Below, piece after piece: positions 18,050-27,805 of a stretch of 64,000 bases of DNA. Numbering within the stretch: position 1 is the first letter of the stretch; every line of letters starts with the position of its first letter. The stretch lies in contig NZ_CP077089.1 of the NCBI RefSeq assembly GCF_014268445.2, positions 4,519,501-4,583,500 on the forward strand, written 5' to 3'. The translations under genes and the position numbers were made by a program. The DNA comes from Pseudomonas tensinigenes (GTDB taxonomy: Bacteria > Pseudomonadota > Gammaproteobacteria > Pseudomonadales > Pseudomonadaceae). The notes beneath the pieces were generated by a model, which worked only from the letters and a program-made list of their open reading frames with translations, made no database searches and was not told the origin of the DNA.

Positions 18050-18799
18050 CTCCACGACCGCGCCCTGTGATCGGCAATGACTTATTCGCCGGCAATGGCG
18101 TGCTATTTATTTTTTAAATACAACTCACAAAGTTATTGCACAACCAACGTACTAAATGAACACAAGCAGGATTGTCGAACAATAACTTCCAGCGATTTTA
18201 CAAGTGCACCAAAACAGCTCCAGCGACTTGGACTAAACACACAGCAAACATTGATTTCATTTAAACAAGAACAAGGAACATACGCCGTGACCCGCTAAAA
18301 CATTGGCCCGCACCAAATCAGTCCGCCGCGCACCAGCAAGTGCCCAGGCCGCAAGTCACGACGCCGCTCTATCCCGCCATTTCGCGGGATACCGCGTAAA
18401 GCCTGACTCGCCTCTGAAAAAGCTCCGTTAACCGGAGTAACGGGAATCCGTACGCCGGAGAAAAACCACGGCGATGTCAAAACTTATATAAATGCGACAT
18501 GGGTAACACTCATGAAATAACCGATCTACATTTCGGCAACATCTGGCACAACGGTTGCAATATGTAACAAGCATGAGACACCGACAGTGCGCTCACGCAA
18601 TAGAAGAACAACCAGGGAATGGCCAATGAACACTCGAAGTCGATGGCGCTAAGCCAGTAAGTTTGCACAAGCCTTGTTAACCAGATAGTTGAACTATCGG
18701 CTTCTGCACACCTTGAAGAAAGTTGCACCCACCCACTCGAATATCCCCTGGATGTTCGGACGGCACCTTATTGCCCTTCATCAACCCGAGGGAGCTTTA
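18050..18799. other. Long untranslated stretch before tonB
   Basis: This 750-base region, AT-rich between about 18080 and 18290, holds no convincing gene. It contains two small hairpins, ATCCCGC/GCGGGAT at 18371-18390 and CTCCG/CGGAG at 18423-18437, and an AT-rich stretch (acttatataaat, about 18481-18492) that might hold a promoter for the tonB operon. A long 5' leader is possible, but no known riboswitch fold was recognised. Confidence 0.4.
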
Positions 18800-19624
18800 A
18801 TGAACGATGCGGTAAAGCACAGAACCCTGCCGGGGCCGTTGCGGGAAGCGCCAGTCCCGCCGCCACCGGGCAGGCCGGCATTTAAAGCCAATACCTCGCA
18901 ACCCGGCAGTCTGAATAAACAGCAAATGGTGTTGCTGGTCGCTGTGTCGGCGCTGATACATGGCGGCGCCTGGTGGTTTCTCCAGCAATCCAAAACAGAG
19001 CCATTGCCAACGCCACCGCAGATTCCGGAAATGACCGTCGAGCTGACCAGCCCGACGCCACCGGCACCACCCACCCCGGAACCACCACCGCCGCCTCCTC
19101 CGCCACCGCCGCCGGAACCTGAGCAACCGGTGGAAGACGAGGACGCGGTCAAGCCACCGCCGAAACCGGTGGAGAAACCCAAGCCGATCGAAAAACCGAA
19201 ACCGGTCGAGAAGCCGAAACCGGTGAAAAAGGTCGAGCCGCCGAAAGCCCCACCCGCCCCGGCACAACCGGCCGCTCCTGCTGCACCGGCGACACCGAGC
19301 GCACCGCCGTCCCCTGCCGCTGCGCCGGGTCCGGTCAAGGAATCAGCAGCGATCTCGGGCCTCGCCAGCCTCGGCAACCCGCCGCCGGAATACCCGTCGC
19401 TGGCCCTGCGGCGCAACTGGGAAGGCAGCGTGGTGCTGCGCATTCAGGTACTGGCCAACGGTCGCGCCGGCTCGGTGACGGTGACCAAATCCAGCGGCAA
19501 ACCGCAACTGGATGACGCGGCTGTTGCCGCCGTGAAGAACTGGAAATTTATTCCGGCCAAACGCGGTGAGACGCCGATCGACGGCTTCGCCACCCAGACC
19601 ATCGATTTCAAATTGCCGCAATAA
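18800..19624 (+). CDS. tonB: TonB energy-transducing protein
   Basis: 274 residues from ATG 18800, chosen because GAGGGAG lies just upstream; the open frame begins earlier at 18689 without such a site. A single membrane anchor is at about residues 42-62 (MVLLVAVSALIHGGAWW). Then comes a proline-rich periplasmic spacer with a run of about ten Pro and repeated EKPKPV units, and a C-terminal TonB domain (YPSLALRRNWEGSVVLRIQV ... NWKFIPAKRG). TonB carries the proton-motive force harnessed by ExbBD to outer-membrane receptors. The gene leads a tonB-exbB-exbD operon directly followed by a receptor gene, so this TonB is probably dedicated to that receptor. Confidence 0.95.
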   Translation: MNDAVKHRTLPGPLREAPVPPPPGRPAFKANTSQPGSLNKQQMVLLVAVSALIHGGAWWFLQQSKTEPLPTPPQIPEMTVELTSPTPPAPPTPEPPPPPPPPPPPEPEQPVEDEDAVKPPPKPVEKPKPIEKPKPVEKPKPVKKVEPPKAPPAPAQPAAPAAPATPSAPPSPAAAPGPVKESAAISGLASLGNPPPEYPSLALRRNWEGSVVLRIQVLANGRAGSVTVTKSSGKPQLDDAAVAAVKNWKFIPAKRGETPIDGFATQTIDFKLPQ

Positions 19625-19673
19625 CCGAACGCTCAATCAACGCACAACCGAATAACGCAAGCGAGGTGTAACC

Positions 19674-20378
19674 ATGAACGATTTGTCTTCGATGATTGTC
19701 CCCGGTGTCCTCTGGGGCCTGGTGCTGTTTTCCGTGGTCAGTTGGGCGATTCTGCTGGTCAAGTCGGCGCAGTACCTGCGGCAGAAAGCGCAGAACAAAC
19801 AATTCACCAAGGCCTTTTGGGGCGCGCCGGATCTGCTTACCGCCGCCGAACACGCCAGCCAGTATCCGGGCTCGCTGGCGCGCATCGCCAGCAGCGGTTT
19901 CGAAGCGCTGCTGGTGGAAGATTCGCCGCGCACCACCCAGCAATTGGCGCACACCATCAACCGTTCGGATCGCCTGGAACGCAACCTGCGCCAGCAGATC
20001 CAGAAGGAACGCCGCTCGCTGGAAAACGGCCAGGCGATCCTCGCCAGTATCGGCAGCACCGCGCCGTTCATTGGTTTGTTCGGCACCGTGTGGGGCATCA
20101 TGGAAGCGCTGAAAAGCATCGGCGAAACCGGTTCGGCCAGCCTTGAAGCAGTGGCTGGGCCGATCGGTCACGCGCTGATCGCCACCGGCGTGGGTATCGC
20201 CGTCGCGGTGCCGGCGGTGCTGATTTACAACTTCTTCCTGCGCCGCTTGAAACTCGCTTCGGCAGACATGGATGACTTCGCCCACGACTTTGACGCCCTC
20301 GCCTCGCGCAGTGCGTTTTCCATCAGCCGTCAGGCCATCGCCAGCAAAACCACGGCCGCCGTGCGGGAGGCCAGCTGA
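19674..20378 (+). CDS. exbB: ExbB, TonB-system proton channel subunit
   Basis: 234 residues of the MotA/TolQ/ExbB family. The N-terminal membrane helix (about 10-30, IVPGVLWGLVLFSVVSWAIL) and two further helices around 125-150 (STAPFIGLFGTVWGIMEAL) and 165-190 (HALIATGVGIAVAVPAVLIY) are clear. The conserved Thr in LFGTVWG and the GxGIAVAVPA box are present. With ExbD it forms the inner-membrane motor for TonB. It starts 49 bases after tonB with GCGAGGTG upstream, and its stop overlaps the exbD start by one base. Confidence 0.96.
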   Translation: MNDLSSMIVPGVLWGLVLFSVVSWAILLVKSAQYLRQKAQNKQFTKAFWGAPDLLTAAEHASQYPGSLARIASSGFEALLVEDSPRTTQQLAHTINRSDRLERNLRQQIQKERRSLENGQAILASIGSTAPFIGLFGTVWGIMEALKSIGETGSASLEAVAGPIGHALIATGVGIAVAVPAVLIYNFFLRRLKLASADMDDFAHDFDALASRSAFSISRQAIASKTTAAVREAS

Positions 20379-20779
20379 TGTCGTTCTCCACTCAAGACAG
20401 CGATGAAGTGCTCAGCGAAATGAACGTCACGCCACTGGTCGACGTGATGCTCGTGTTGCTGGTGGTGTTCATCGTCACCGCGCCGCTGATGACCAACGCG
20501 ATCAAAGTGAATCTGCCGAAAACCGACGCCGTCGCCCCCGCCGAAAAGAAAGACCCGGTGGTGGTCAGCGTCGATCAGGACGGCAAGTTCTATCTGGCCA
20601 AGACCGAGTTGGCCCCGGAATCACTGGAAGCCAGCCTCAAGGAGGTCAAGGCCAAGGACGCCGAAGTCCGCGTGCAGTTACAGGCCGACTCCGCCGTCAA
20701 CTACGGCCAGGTGGCCAAGGCCATGGCGTCGATCGAACGCTCGGGCATCACCAAGATTTCGGTGATGACCACCCACTGA
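20378..20779 (+). CDS. exbD: ExbD, TonB-system motor subunit
   Basis: 133 residues. One N-terminal membrane helix (about 17-40) contains the essential aspartate in NVTPLVDVMLVLLVVFIVTA; the rest is the periplasmic domain with NLPKTDAVAP and a C-terminal YGQVAKAMASIERSGI segment as in the TolR/ExbD family. The start overlaps the exbB stop (TGATG), so the two are translationally coupled. About 210 bases separate it from the receptor gene, and I see no strong terminator there. Confidence 0.96.
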   Translation: MSFSTQDSDEVLSEMNVTPLVDVMLVLLVVFIVTAPLMTNAIKVNLPKTDAVAPAEKKDPVVVSVDQDGKFYLAKTELAPESLEASLKEVKAKDAEVRVQLQADSAVNYGQVAKAMASIERSGITKISVMTTH

Positions 20780-20986
20780 GTGCGGTGGCGGGCGCGCCTT
20801 GAGAGACGCGCCCACTACCGCTCGCTGAATCCTGTCGCAATCAGCCGACCGAAAAAACGCCACGCGTCTTCGGAGGGGATCGGCTTGCTTGAAGAAAGTG
20901 GTTTTCCGCACGCGGTATCACCGATAGCGGAGCAATGAGGGGCTCACAAGGCCAATTCGATAACGTCTAAAAAGTCGGAAATAACC

Positions 20987-23698
20987 ATGCTGATGAACAC
21001 TCCACGCTTCACGCTCAAACCCTTGGTGGCAACGATTTCTCGCCACCGTTTTGTTCCGTTGTATCTGGTGGCCATGGGGATGGGCGCCGGCTCCGTGCAA
21101 GCGGCTGAGGACGATAACGCTAGCGTCCCGGCAACAGCGGCGGTGGTTGCGCCGACCACGCAACTGCAACGGGTCGAAGTGACGGGCTCGGCGATTCGCC
21201 GGGTCGATGCGGAAACGGCGGTGCCGATCACCATTCTCAAGGCCGATGAGCTGCGCAAACAGGGCGTGACCACCACCGCCGAACTGGTGCAGCGCATCAC
21301 CGGCAGCCAGTCGATCAACAACAGCGCCGGCTCCGTGGGCGCAGCCACTGGCGGCGCCTCATTCGCCGACATGCGCGGCATCGGCGCGAACAAGACGCTG
21401 GTGCTGCTCAACGGTCGACGTCTGGCCAACAACGCCTTGTCGGGAACCAACTCGGCCGGCGGCGCGGTGGATCTGAACATGATCCCGTTTGCCGCCATCG
21501 AACGCGTGGAAGTCCTGCGTGACGGCGCCTCGGCCCTGTACGGCACCGACGCCATCGGCGGCGTGATCAACTTCATCACCAAGAAATCCCTGACCGACGG
21601 CCAGTTGACCCTCGGCGGCGAAACCCCGACCCACAGCGGCGGCGGCCAGACCAAAGACATGAGCGCCAGTTGGGGCTACGGCGATCTGGACGAAGACCGC
21701 TTCAACGTCCTCGGCGTGTTCAACTACAACAAGCAGCAGAACCTCGACGCCAACGATCGCTCGTTCGCCACCGATTACGCCCCCGGTCGCGGTCTCGATC
21801 AGACCTCCGGCACCGCATTCCCCGGCAACTACAGTCAGAACGGCAACGCCACTAACCCGTTGGCCAACAGCAATTGCAACGGCCCCAACCTGATCGCCCG
21901 CGACGGTTTGTGCCGCTTCAGCACCCGCGAATACATCGACCTGGTGCCACAGACCGAGAAGACCTCGTTCTTCGGCAAGACCACCGGCAAGCTTGGCGAC
22001 GATCACAACGTCAACCTCGAATACTTCTGGTCGCGCAACAACAACGCCACGGCGATCGGCCCTGCGCCACTGACCGGTCTGAGCCTCGATTCTTCGTCGC
22101 CCTACTATCCCGGCAACGGCATCACCCCGGCGCCAACCGATTTCGCCCTCGACCCGACCCAACCGGTCGGCGTCAACTGGCGTGAAACCGCTGCCGGCCC
22201 GCGGGAATCGAAAGACCAGAACACCAGCCAGCGCTTCCTGCTCAGTTTCGATGGTCTGGTCGCCGGCTGGGATTACAACGTCGGCGCCTCGTACAACCAG
22301 AACAAAATCGTTTCCAGCGTCACCAGCGGTTTTGTCAGCGATCAGGCGATGATCAATGGTCTGGCCAGCGGTCTGCTCAACCCGTTCGGCCCGCAATCCG
22401 CTGCGGGTCAGCAGTACATCGACGATGCGGCGTACCACGGCGCCTATTCCACTGCTGTGGGCCGTGTAGCCGGTTTCGATGGTCGTATCAGTCGTGAAAT
22501 CGGCGACTGGTTCGGCGCCGGCCCGTCCGGTCTGGCACTGGGTGGCGAGTACCGCAAAGAGAAATTCCACCAGGACTTCGAGTCGTTCGCTGGCGACATC
22601 CAGAGCCTCGGTATCGACCCGGCCGGCAGCGTCGAGGGCGATCGCAGCGTGAAAGCCGCCTACGCGGAAATCAACGTGCCGGTGCTCGACAGCCTTGAAC
22701 TGTCCGCCGCCGTGCGTCACGACAAATACAGCGACTTCGGCAGCACCACCAACCCGAAATACTCGTTCCGTTATCAGCCATTGAAAGAGCTGGTGGTACG
22801 TGGCGCTTACAGTGAAGGCTTCCGTGCGCCGTCGCTGTACGAGCTGTATTCACCGCGCAGCATCACCTTCACCCAGGGCTACTACAACGACCCGGTGCTG
22901 TGTACCGGCGGTGTGGTGCAACCGGGTGGCAACGGCGGCCGCGATTGCGGTCAGCAGTTCCTCAACCAGATTGGCGGCAACGAAGACCTGGCCCCGGAGA
23001 AGGCACGCAACGTGACCCTCGGCTTCGTCTATCAGCCGATCAACAACCTTTCGGTAGGTCTGGATTTCTGGTGGATTCACATCTCCAACCAGATCCAGCC
23101 GTTCCCGGAATCCACCGTGTTTGATCAGGCCGGCTCCTACCCCGATCGCTTCGTGCGCAACGCCGACGGCACGCTTAACTACATCGTCACCGGCAACGCC
23201 AACCTCGGCATCGTCGAAACCAACGGTGTCGATGTGTCGCTCGACTATCGCTTCCCGAACACGCCGTACGGTCAGTTCGGTCTGGGCCTGCAAGGCACCT
23301 ATGTTGACGAGTACGACTTCCAGAGCACCATCAAGGGCCCGTTCACCGACAAGGTTGGCGACTTTCAGGGTGACGGCGTGATCGCGCGCTGGAAGCACAA
23401 CCTCACCGGCAGCTGGACCTTCGGCGCGGCGCGGGCGGCGCTGACCAACCGCTTCACCACGGGTTACAACGACTACGACCGCGACACCCACGCGCGCGTG
23501 GCGTCGTATTCGGTGTGGGACCTGTCGGCCGGCTACACCTTCAACAAGGTGCTGGATGTCGATGCCGGGATGAAGAACGTGTTCGACCGCAACCCGCCGT
23601 TCTCCAACCAGGCTTACAACTTCCAGAGCGGCTATGACCCGCGCTACACCGACCCGCTGGGCCGTACCTTGTTTGCGCGCATGACGTACCACTTCTAA
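20987..23698 (+). CDS. TonB-dependent outer-membrane receptor beside tonB-exbBD and yej genes
   Basis: 903 residues. The signal peptide ends near residue 40 (AGSVQAAEDD). The plug domain (about 60-195) has a TonB-box-like VEVTGSAIRR, the DMRGIGANKTLVLLNGRR motif and the SALYGTDAIGGVINFITKK box. A 22-strand barrel follows and ends in the terminal aromatic (ARMTYHF). A GGA six bases before ATG 20987 supports this start; a second ATG two codons later is possible. The type resembles receptors for organic ligands rather than classic siderophore receptors. Its position between exbD and a yejABEF-like transporter suggests uptake of a peptide-like molecule. In P. aeruginosa a receptor is likewise linked to a peptide ABC transporter (sppR-sppABCDF, from memory). 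Confidence 0.92.
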   Translation: MLMNTPRFTLKPLVATISRHRFVPLYLVAMGMGAGSVQAAEDDNASVPATAAVVAPTTQLQRVEVTGSAIRRVDAETAVPITILKADELRKQGVTTTAELVQRITGSQSINNSAGSVGAATGGASFADMRGIGANKTLVLLNGRRLANNALSGTNSAGGAVDLNMIPFAAIERVEVLRDGASALYGTDAIGGVINFITKKSLTDGQLTLGGETPTHSGGGQTKDMSASWGYGDLDEDRFNVLGVFNYNKQQNLDANDRSFATDYAPGRGLDQTSGTAFPGNYSQNGNATNPLANSNCNGPNLIARDGLCRFSTREYIDLVPQTEKTSFFGKTTGKLGDDHNVNLEYFWSRNNNATAIGPAPLTGLSLDSSSPYYPGNGITPAPTDFALDPTQPVGVNWRETAAGPRESKDQNTSQRFLLSFDGLVAGWDYNVGASYNQNKIVSSVTSGFVSDQAMINGLASGLLNPFGPQSAAGQQYIDDAAYHGAYSTAVGRVAGFDGRISREIGDWFGAGPSGLALGGEYRKEKFHQDFESFAGDIQSLGIDPAGSVEGDRSVKAAYAEINVPVLDSLELSAAVRHDKYSDFGSTTNPKYSFRYQPLKELVVRGAYSEGFRAPSLYELYSPRSITFTQGYYNDPVLCTGGVVQPGGNGGRDCGQQFLNQIGGNEDLAPEKARNVTLGFVYQPINNLSVGLDFWWIHISNQIQPFPESTVFDQAGSYPDRFVRNADGTLNYIVTGNANLGIVETNGVDVSLDYRFPNTPYGQFGLGLQGTYVDEYDFQSTIKGPFTDKVGDFQGDGVIARWKHNLTGSWTFGAARAALTNRFTTGYNDYDRDTHARVASYSVWDLSAGYTFNKVLDVDAGMKNVFDRNPPFSNQAYNFQSGYDPRYTDPLGRTLFARMTYHF

Positions 23699-23720
23699 CC
23701 GGAAACAGAACACATCCCCC

Positions 23721-23812
23721 CTGTGGGAGCGAGCCTGCTCGCGAAAGCGGTGGATCAGCAAGAGAGATGTCGGCTGACAAGACGCCTTCGCGAGCAGGCT
23801 CGCTCCCACATT
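23721..23812. repeat. REP inverted pair between receptor and yejA genes
   Basis: Two inverted copies of GTGGGAGCGAGCCTGCTCGC flank a 35-base spacer. The pair lies between the receptor stop and the binding-protein start, inside the presumed operon, where a stable hairpin could set different transcript levels. Confidence 0.93.
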
Positions 23813-23850
23813 GGGTCCGTGGACTTTCAGGGATTTTCAGGAGTGACTTC

Positions 23851-25716
23851 ATGAGTTTTTTGCGCAACATGGCGGGCCTGCTGTTGGGCAGTGCGCTGCT
23901 GTGCACCGGCACCTCGGCGCTGGCCGGCGGCAGCTATGCGCTGACGGTGTACGGCGAGGCGCCGAAGTATCCGGCGAACTTCCAGCACTTTGATTTCGTT
24001 GATCCCAAGGCGCCCAAGGGTGGTTCACTCAGTCGCGCGTCGATGGAAATCGGCCAGTACAACTACATCAGCCCGTACGCCGATCAGGGCATTTCCGTGG
24101 TGCAGGTCAACGACTGGGTGTACTCGCCATTGGCGTTCCGATCGCTCGACGAGCCCTACACCGTTTACGCATTGGTCGCGCAACAGATCGAGCGCGATCC
24201 GGATGGCTTGTGGGTGCGTTTCACCCTCAATCCAAAAGCACGCTTCGCCGACGGCACGCCGATCACCGCCGAAGACGTGCGCTACACCTTCAACCTGCTG
24301 ATGACCAAGGGCAGCCTGAGTTATCGCCAGCAATACGCCGATGTGCAGGACGTGCTGATCGAAGGCCCGCGGCAGGTGCGTTTCACCTTCAAGAACAATC
24401 TCAACCGCACCCTCGCGCTGGATCTGGCGACCATGCGTGTGGTCCCCGAGCATTGGTGGAAAACCCGCGACTTCGCCAATGGCGGCGGTTTCGAGCCACC
24501 GCTGGGCAGCGGTCCGTACCGGGTGAGCAAGGTCGACGCCGGGCGCAGCATCAGTTTTCAACGCGATCCGGACTGGTGGGGCAAAGACCTGCCGGTCAGT
24601 CGCGGCATGTACAACTTCGACACGCTCACGGTGAATTTCTACGGCGACACCGACGTCGCCCGGCAACTGTTGCAGGCCGGCGCGTTCGACTACAACCGCG
24701 AGTTCTCCTCGTCCGGTTACGTGGTCGGCTATGACAGCCCGGCGTTGCGCGACGGTCGCTTGCAGCAGTCGATCCTCGCCCCGGACAAACCCACCGCCGC
24801 TCAGGGCTTCGTGTTCAACCTGCAGAACCCGATCTTCCAGGATCGCCGCGTGCGTCAGGCGATCAGCTTGCTGTGGGATTTCGAGTGGACCAACAAACAG
24901 ATGATGCGCGGCTTTTACGTGCGCCAGAACAGCTTCTGGCCAAAGAGCGAAATGGCCGCCACCGCCCTGCCCGACGCTGAAGAACTGAAGATCCTCGAAC
25001 CGCTACGCGGGCAGATCCCCGACGAGGTCTTCACCGAGGTTTATCAGGCGCCGAAAACCGATGGCAGCGGCTACATCCGTGACAAACAACTGCAAGCACT
25101 GAAGCTGCTCGCCGAGGCTGGCTGGACACCGCAACACAATCGTCTGGTCAACGCTGCTGGCGAACCGCTGGAGTTCACCTTTCTCGACGGTCAGGGCGGC
25201 TTCGACCGCATGTTGCTGCCGTTCAAACGCACCCTCGCGCAGATCGGCATCACCCTCAATTTGCGCCGGATCGATTCGGCGCAATACGTCAACCGCCTCA
25301 ACGCCCGCGACTACGACATGATCGTCACCAGTTTCCCGCGCAGCGGCGATCCGATCGTCTCTCCCGGCCGTGAGTTGTACAGCCTGTATGCCTCGCAAAG
25401 TGCCACGCAAGTCGGCAGTTCCAACTCGATGGTGCTGGCCGATCCGGCGGTCGATCAACTGATCGACGGACTGGTCCAGGCCAACACCCGCGAAGCCATG
25501 GTGCATTACGCCCGCGCCCTCGACCGGGTGCTGCAATGGGGTTACTACATGATTCCCAACTATTACTCCAAAGGCACGCCAACGGTGTATCAGAACCGCT
25601 TCGGCATGCCGCCGGTGCAACCGGCGTACGACGAAGGCCTCAACACCTGGTGGGAGGTTTCGGCCAAGGCGCTGACCACGCAACAGATGCACACTCAGCT
25701 TGCGGGGGGCCAGTGA
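23851..25716 (+). CDS. yejA: Periplasmic peptide-binding protein, YejA-like
   Basis: 621 residues from ATG 23851 ([20 protein letters not shown]), after AGGAGTG; the signal peptide is cleaved near residue 25 (SALAGG). It belongs to the SBP_bac_5 family of oligopeptide-binding proteins: [16 protein letters not shown] near the N-terminus and [20 protein letters not shown] are YejA-type motifs. YejA-class proteins bind extended peptides, in E. coli including the peptide-nucleotide antibiotic microcin C. It feeds the YejBEF permease encoded directly downstream. The open frame begins further upstream only because the REP sequence lacks stops there. Confidence 0.93.
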   Translation: MSFLRNMAGLLLGSALLCTGTSALAGGSYALTVYGEAPKYPANFQHFDFVDPKAPKGGSLSRASMEIGQYNYISPYADQGISVVQVNDWVYSPLAFRSLDEPYTVYALVAQQIERDPDGLWVRFTLNPKARFADGTPITAEDVRYTFNLLMTKGSLSYRQQYADVQDVLIEGPRQVRFTFKNNLNRTLALDLATMRVVPEHWWKTRDFANGGGFEPPLGSGPYRVSKVDAGRSISFQRDPDWWGKDLPVSRGMYNFDTLTVNFYGDTDVARQLLQAGAFDYNREFSSSGYVVGYDSPALRDGRLQQSILAPDKPTAAQGFVFNLQNPIFQDRRVRQAISLLWDFEWTNKQMMRGFYVRQNSFWPKSEMAATALPDAEELKILEPLRGQIPDEVFTEVYQAPKTDGSGYIRDKQLQALKLLAEAGWTPQHNRLVNAAGEPLEFTFLDGQGGFDRMLLPFKRTLAQIGITLNLRRIDSAQYVNRLNARDYDMIVTSFPRSGDPIVSPGRELYSLYASQSATQVGSSNSMVLADPAVDQLIDGLVQANTREAMVHYARALDRVLQWGYYMIPNYYSKGTPTVYQNRFGMPPVQPAYDEGLNTWWEVSAKALTTQQMHTQLAGGQ

Positions 25717-25717
25717 C

Positions 25718-26782
25718 ATGCTGCGTTATCTGAGTCGACGTTTGCTGCTGATCATCCCCACGTTGCTGTGCATTCTGGTGGTGAATTTTCTGATTGTGCA
25801 GGCCGCACCGGGTGGGCCAGTGGAGCAAGCTATCGCCCGCTTGCAAGGCTTCGGCGGGCACAGCATGGGCGGTGGTGGCGAGGTCGCGGCGGTTGGCGGT
25901 GCCGGGCGCAGCAGCCGTGGCCTCGACCCGGCGCTGATCGAGGAGATCAAACACCATTACGGCTTCGACAAACCCATGCACGAACGCCTGTGGTTGATGC
26001 TGAAAAACTACGCGCAGCTGGATCTGGGCAGCAGTTTCTTTCGCGGCGCCAAGGTCACCGATCTGATCGTGCAGAAGCTGCCGGTGTCGCTGTCGTTGGG
26101 TCTATGGGCGACGTTGATCACTTACCTGATTTCCATTCCGCTGGGCATTCGCAAAGCGATCAAGAACGGCAGCGCGTTTGATGTCTGGAGCAGCACGGCG
26201 ATCATCATCGGCTATGCGATGCCGGCGTTTCTCTTTGCGATTCTGCTGATCGTGGTGTTCGCCGGTGGCAGCTACGTCAACTGGTTTCCGGTACAGGGGC
26301 TGGTGTCGGACAACTTCGACAGCCTCAGCACATTGGGCAAGATTGGCGACTACCTCTGGCACCTGGTGTTGCCGGTGACGGCACTGGTGATTGGCGGCTT
26401 TGCCACGTTGACGATCCTGACCAAAAACAGCTTCCTCAACGAGATCAGCCGCCAGTATGTGATCACCGCGCGGGCCAAGGGTCTGACCGAGCGCCGCGTG
26501 CTCTACGGCCATGTGTTTCGCAACGCCATGTTGTTGGTGGTGGCCGGTGTGCCGTCGGCGCTGATCGAGGTGTTTTTCGCCGGCTCCCTGCTGATCGAAA
26601 CCATCTTCAACCTCGACGGCCTCGGGCGCATGAGCTACGAAGCGGCGGTGTCGCGGGATTACCCGGTGGTGTTCGGCGCACTTTTTCTGTTCACCCTGTT
26701 CGGCCTGTTGATCAAGCTGATCGGCGATCTCTGCTACACCCTGCTCGACCCGCGCATCGACTTCTCGGCGAGGACTGCCTGA
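25718..26782 (+). CDS. yejB: ABC transporter permease, YejB-like
   Basis: 354 residues from ATG 25718, one base after the yejA stop and behind a G-rich ribosome binding site. It has an N-terminal helix ([20 protein letters not shown]) and a long periplasmic loop, with a Gly-rich insert [15 protein letters not shown] near 50-65. Five further helices follow, with the EAA loop near 255 ([20 protein letters not shown]). Both the insert and the length fit YejB rather than DppB/OppB. It pairs with YejE and overlaps it by one base. Confidence 0.94.
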   Translation: MLRYLSRRLLLIIPTLLCILVVNFLIVQAAPGGPVEQAIARLQGFGGHSMGGGGEVAAVGGAGRSSRGLDPALIEEIKHHYGFDKPMHERLWLMLKNYAQLDLGSSFFRGAKVTDLIVQKLPVSLSLGLWATLITYLISIPLGIRKAIKNGSAFDVWSSTAIIIGYAMPAFLFAILLIVVFAGGSYVNWFPVQGLVSDNFDSLSTLGKIGDYLWHLVLPVTALVIGGFATLTILTKNSFLNEISRQYVITARAKGLTERRVLYGHVFRNAMLLVVAGVPSALIEVFFAGSLLIETIFNLDGLGRMSYEAAVSRDYPVVFGALFLFTLFGLLIKLIGDLCYTLLDPRIDFSARTA

Positions 26783-27804
26783 TGTTCACTCTTTCTCCTC
26801 TCGGCCAGCGCCGCGTAGCGCAGTTCAAGGCCAACCGGCGCGGACGCTGGTCGCTGTGGCTGTTTATCGGTCTGTGCCTGATTTGTCTGGGCGGTGAGCT
26901 GATCGCCAATGACAAGCCGCTGGTGATCCGTTACCACGACGCTTTCTACTTCCCGATCCTCAGCGATTATCTGGAAACCGATTTCGGCGGCGAGCTGCCA
27001 TTTCAGCCGGATTACGCCAGCAATTACGTGCACAAGCTGATTGAGGATCAGGGCGGCTGGATGTTGTTTCCGCCGATCCCGTTCAGCTACGACACGGTCA
27101 ATTACGACCTCAGCGAACCGGCGCCGAGTCCGCCGTCCTCGAGCAATTGGCTGGGCACCGATGATCAGGCGCGCGACGTGTTGGCGCGGGTGATTTTCGG
27201 CACGCGGATTTCGATTCTGTTTGCGCTGATCCTTACCGGCATCAGTGCATTGATCGGCATCGTCGCCGGGGCGTTGCAGGGTTATTACGGTGGCTGGGTC
27301 GACTTGCTCGGGCAACGCGTACTGGATATCTGGTCAGGTTTGCCGGTGCTGTATTTGCTGATCATTTTGTCCGGGTTCGTCTCGCCGAGTTTCTGGTGGC
27401 TGCTGGGGATCATGGCGCTGTTTTCCTGGCTGGCGCTGGTCGATGTGGTGCGCGCCGAGTTTCTGCGTGGGCGCAATCTGGAATACGTCAAAGCCGCGCG
27501 AGCGCTGGGCCTGACCGACAACGAGCTGATGTGCCGGCACATCCTGCCCAACGCGATGACCTCCACCCTCACCTACCTGCCGTTCATTCTGACTGGTGCG
27601 ATTGCGACGCTGACTGCGCTGGATTTTCTTGGCTTCGGCATGCCGGCGGGTACTGCATCGCTGGGCGAGTTGATCGGTCAGGCCAAGCGCAATCTGCAAG
27701 CGCCGTGGCTGGGGCTGACGGCGTTTTTCGCGTTGGCACTGATTCTGTCCTTGTTGGTTTTTATTGGTGAGGCTTGCCGAGATGCGTTTGATCCCCGGAG
27801 CTGA
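26782..27804 (+). CDS. yejE: ABC transporter permease, YejE-like
   Basis: 340 residues starting in the yejB stop codon (TGATG). The N-terminal segment (SPLGQRRVAQFKANRRGRWS, then a helix) and a long periplasmic domain with LGTDDQARDVLARVIFGTRI are typical of the DppC/YejE class. The EAA loop (LEYVKAARALGLTDNELMCR) is at about 230. It forms the membrane channel together with YejB. The yejF gene follows two bases after its stop. Confidence 0.94.
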   Translation: MFTLSPLGQRRVAQFKANRRGRWSLWLFIGLCLICLGGELIANDKPLVIRYHDAFYFPILSDYLETDFGGELPFQPDYASNYVHKLIEDQGGWMLFPPIPFSYDTVNYDLSEPAPSPPSSSNWLGTDDQARDVLARVIFGTRISILFALILTGISALIGIVAGALQGYYGGWVDLLGQRVLDIWSGLPVLYLLIILSGFVSPSFWWLLGIMALFSWLALVDVVRAEFLRGRNLEYVKAARALGLTDNELMCRHILPNAMTSTLTYLPFILTGAIATLTALDFLGFGMPAGTASLGELIGQAKRNLQAPWLGLTAFFALALILSLLVFIGEACRDAFDPRS

Positions 27805-27805
27805 C

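Noticed and set aside
18077..18298. A 73-codon plus-strand frame before tonB
   Set aside because: There is no ribosome binding site, its composition follows the AT-rich background and no family features are seen.
21359..22720. A 453-codon minus-strand frame inside the first TonB receptor
   Set aside because: The receptor is intact on the plus strand with plug and barrel motifs; the minus frame is a GC shadow.
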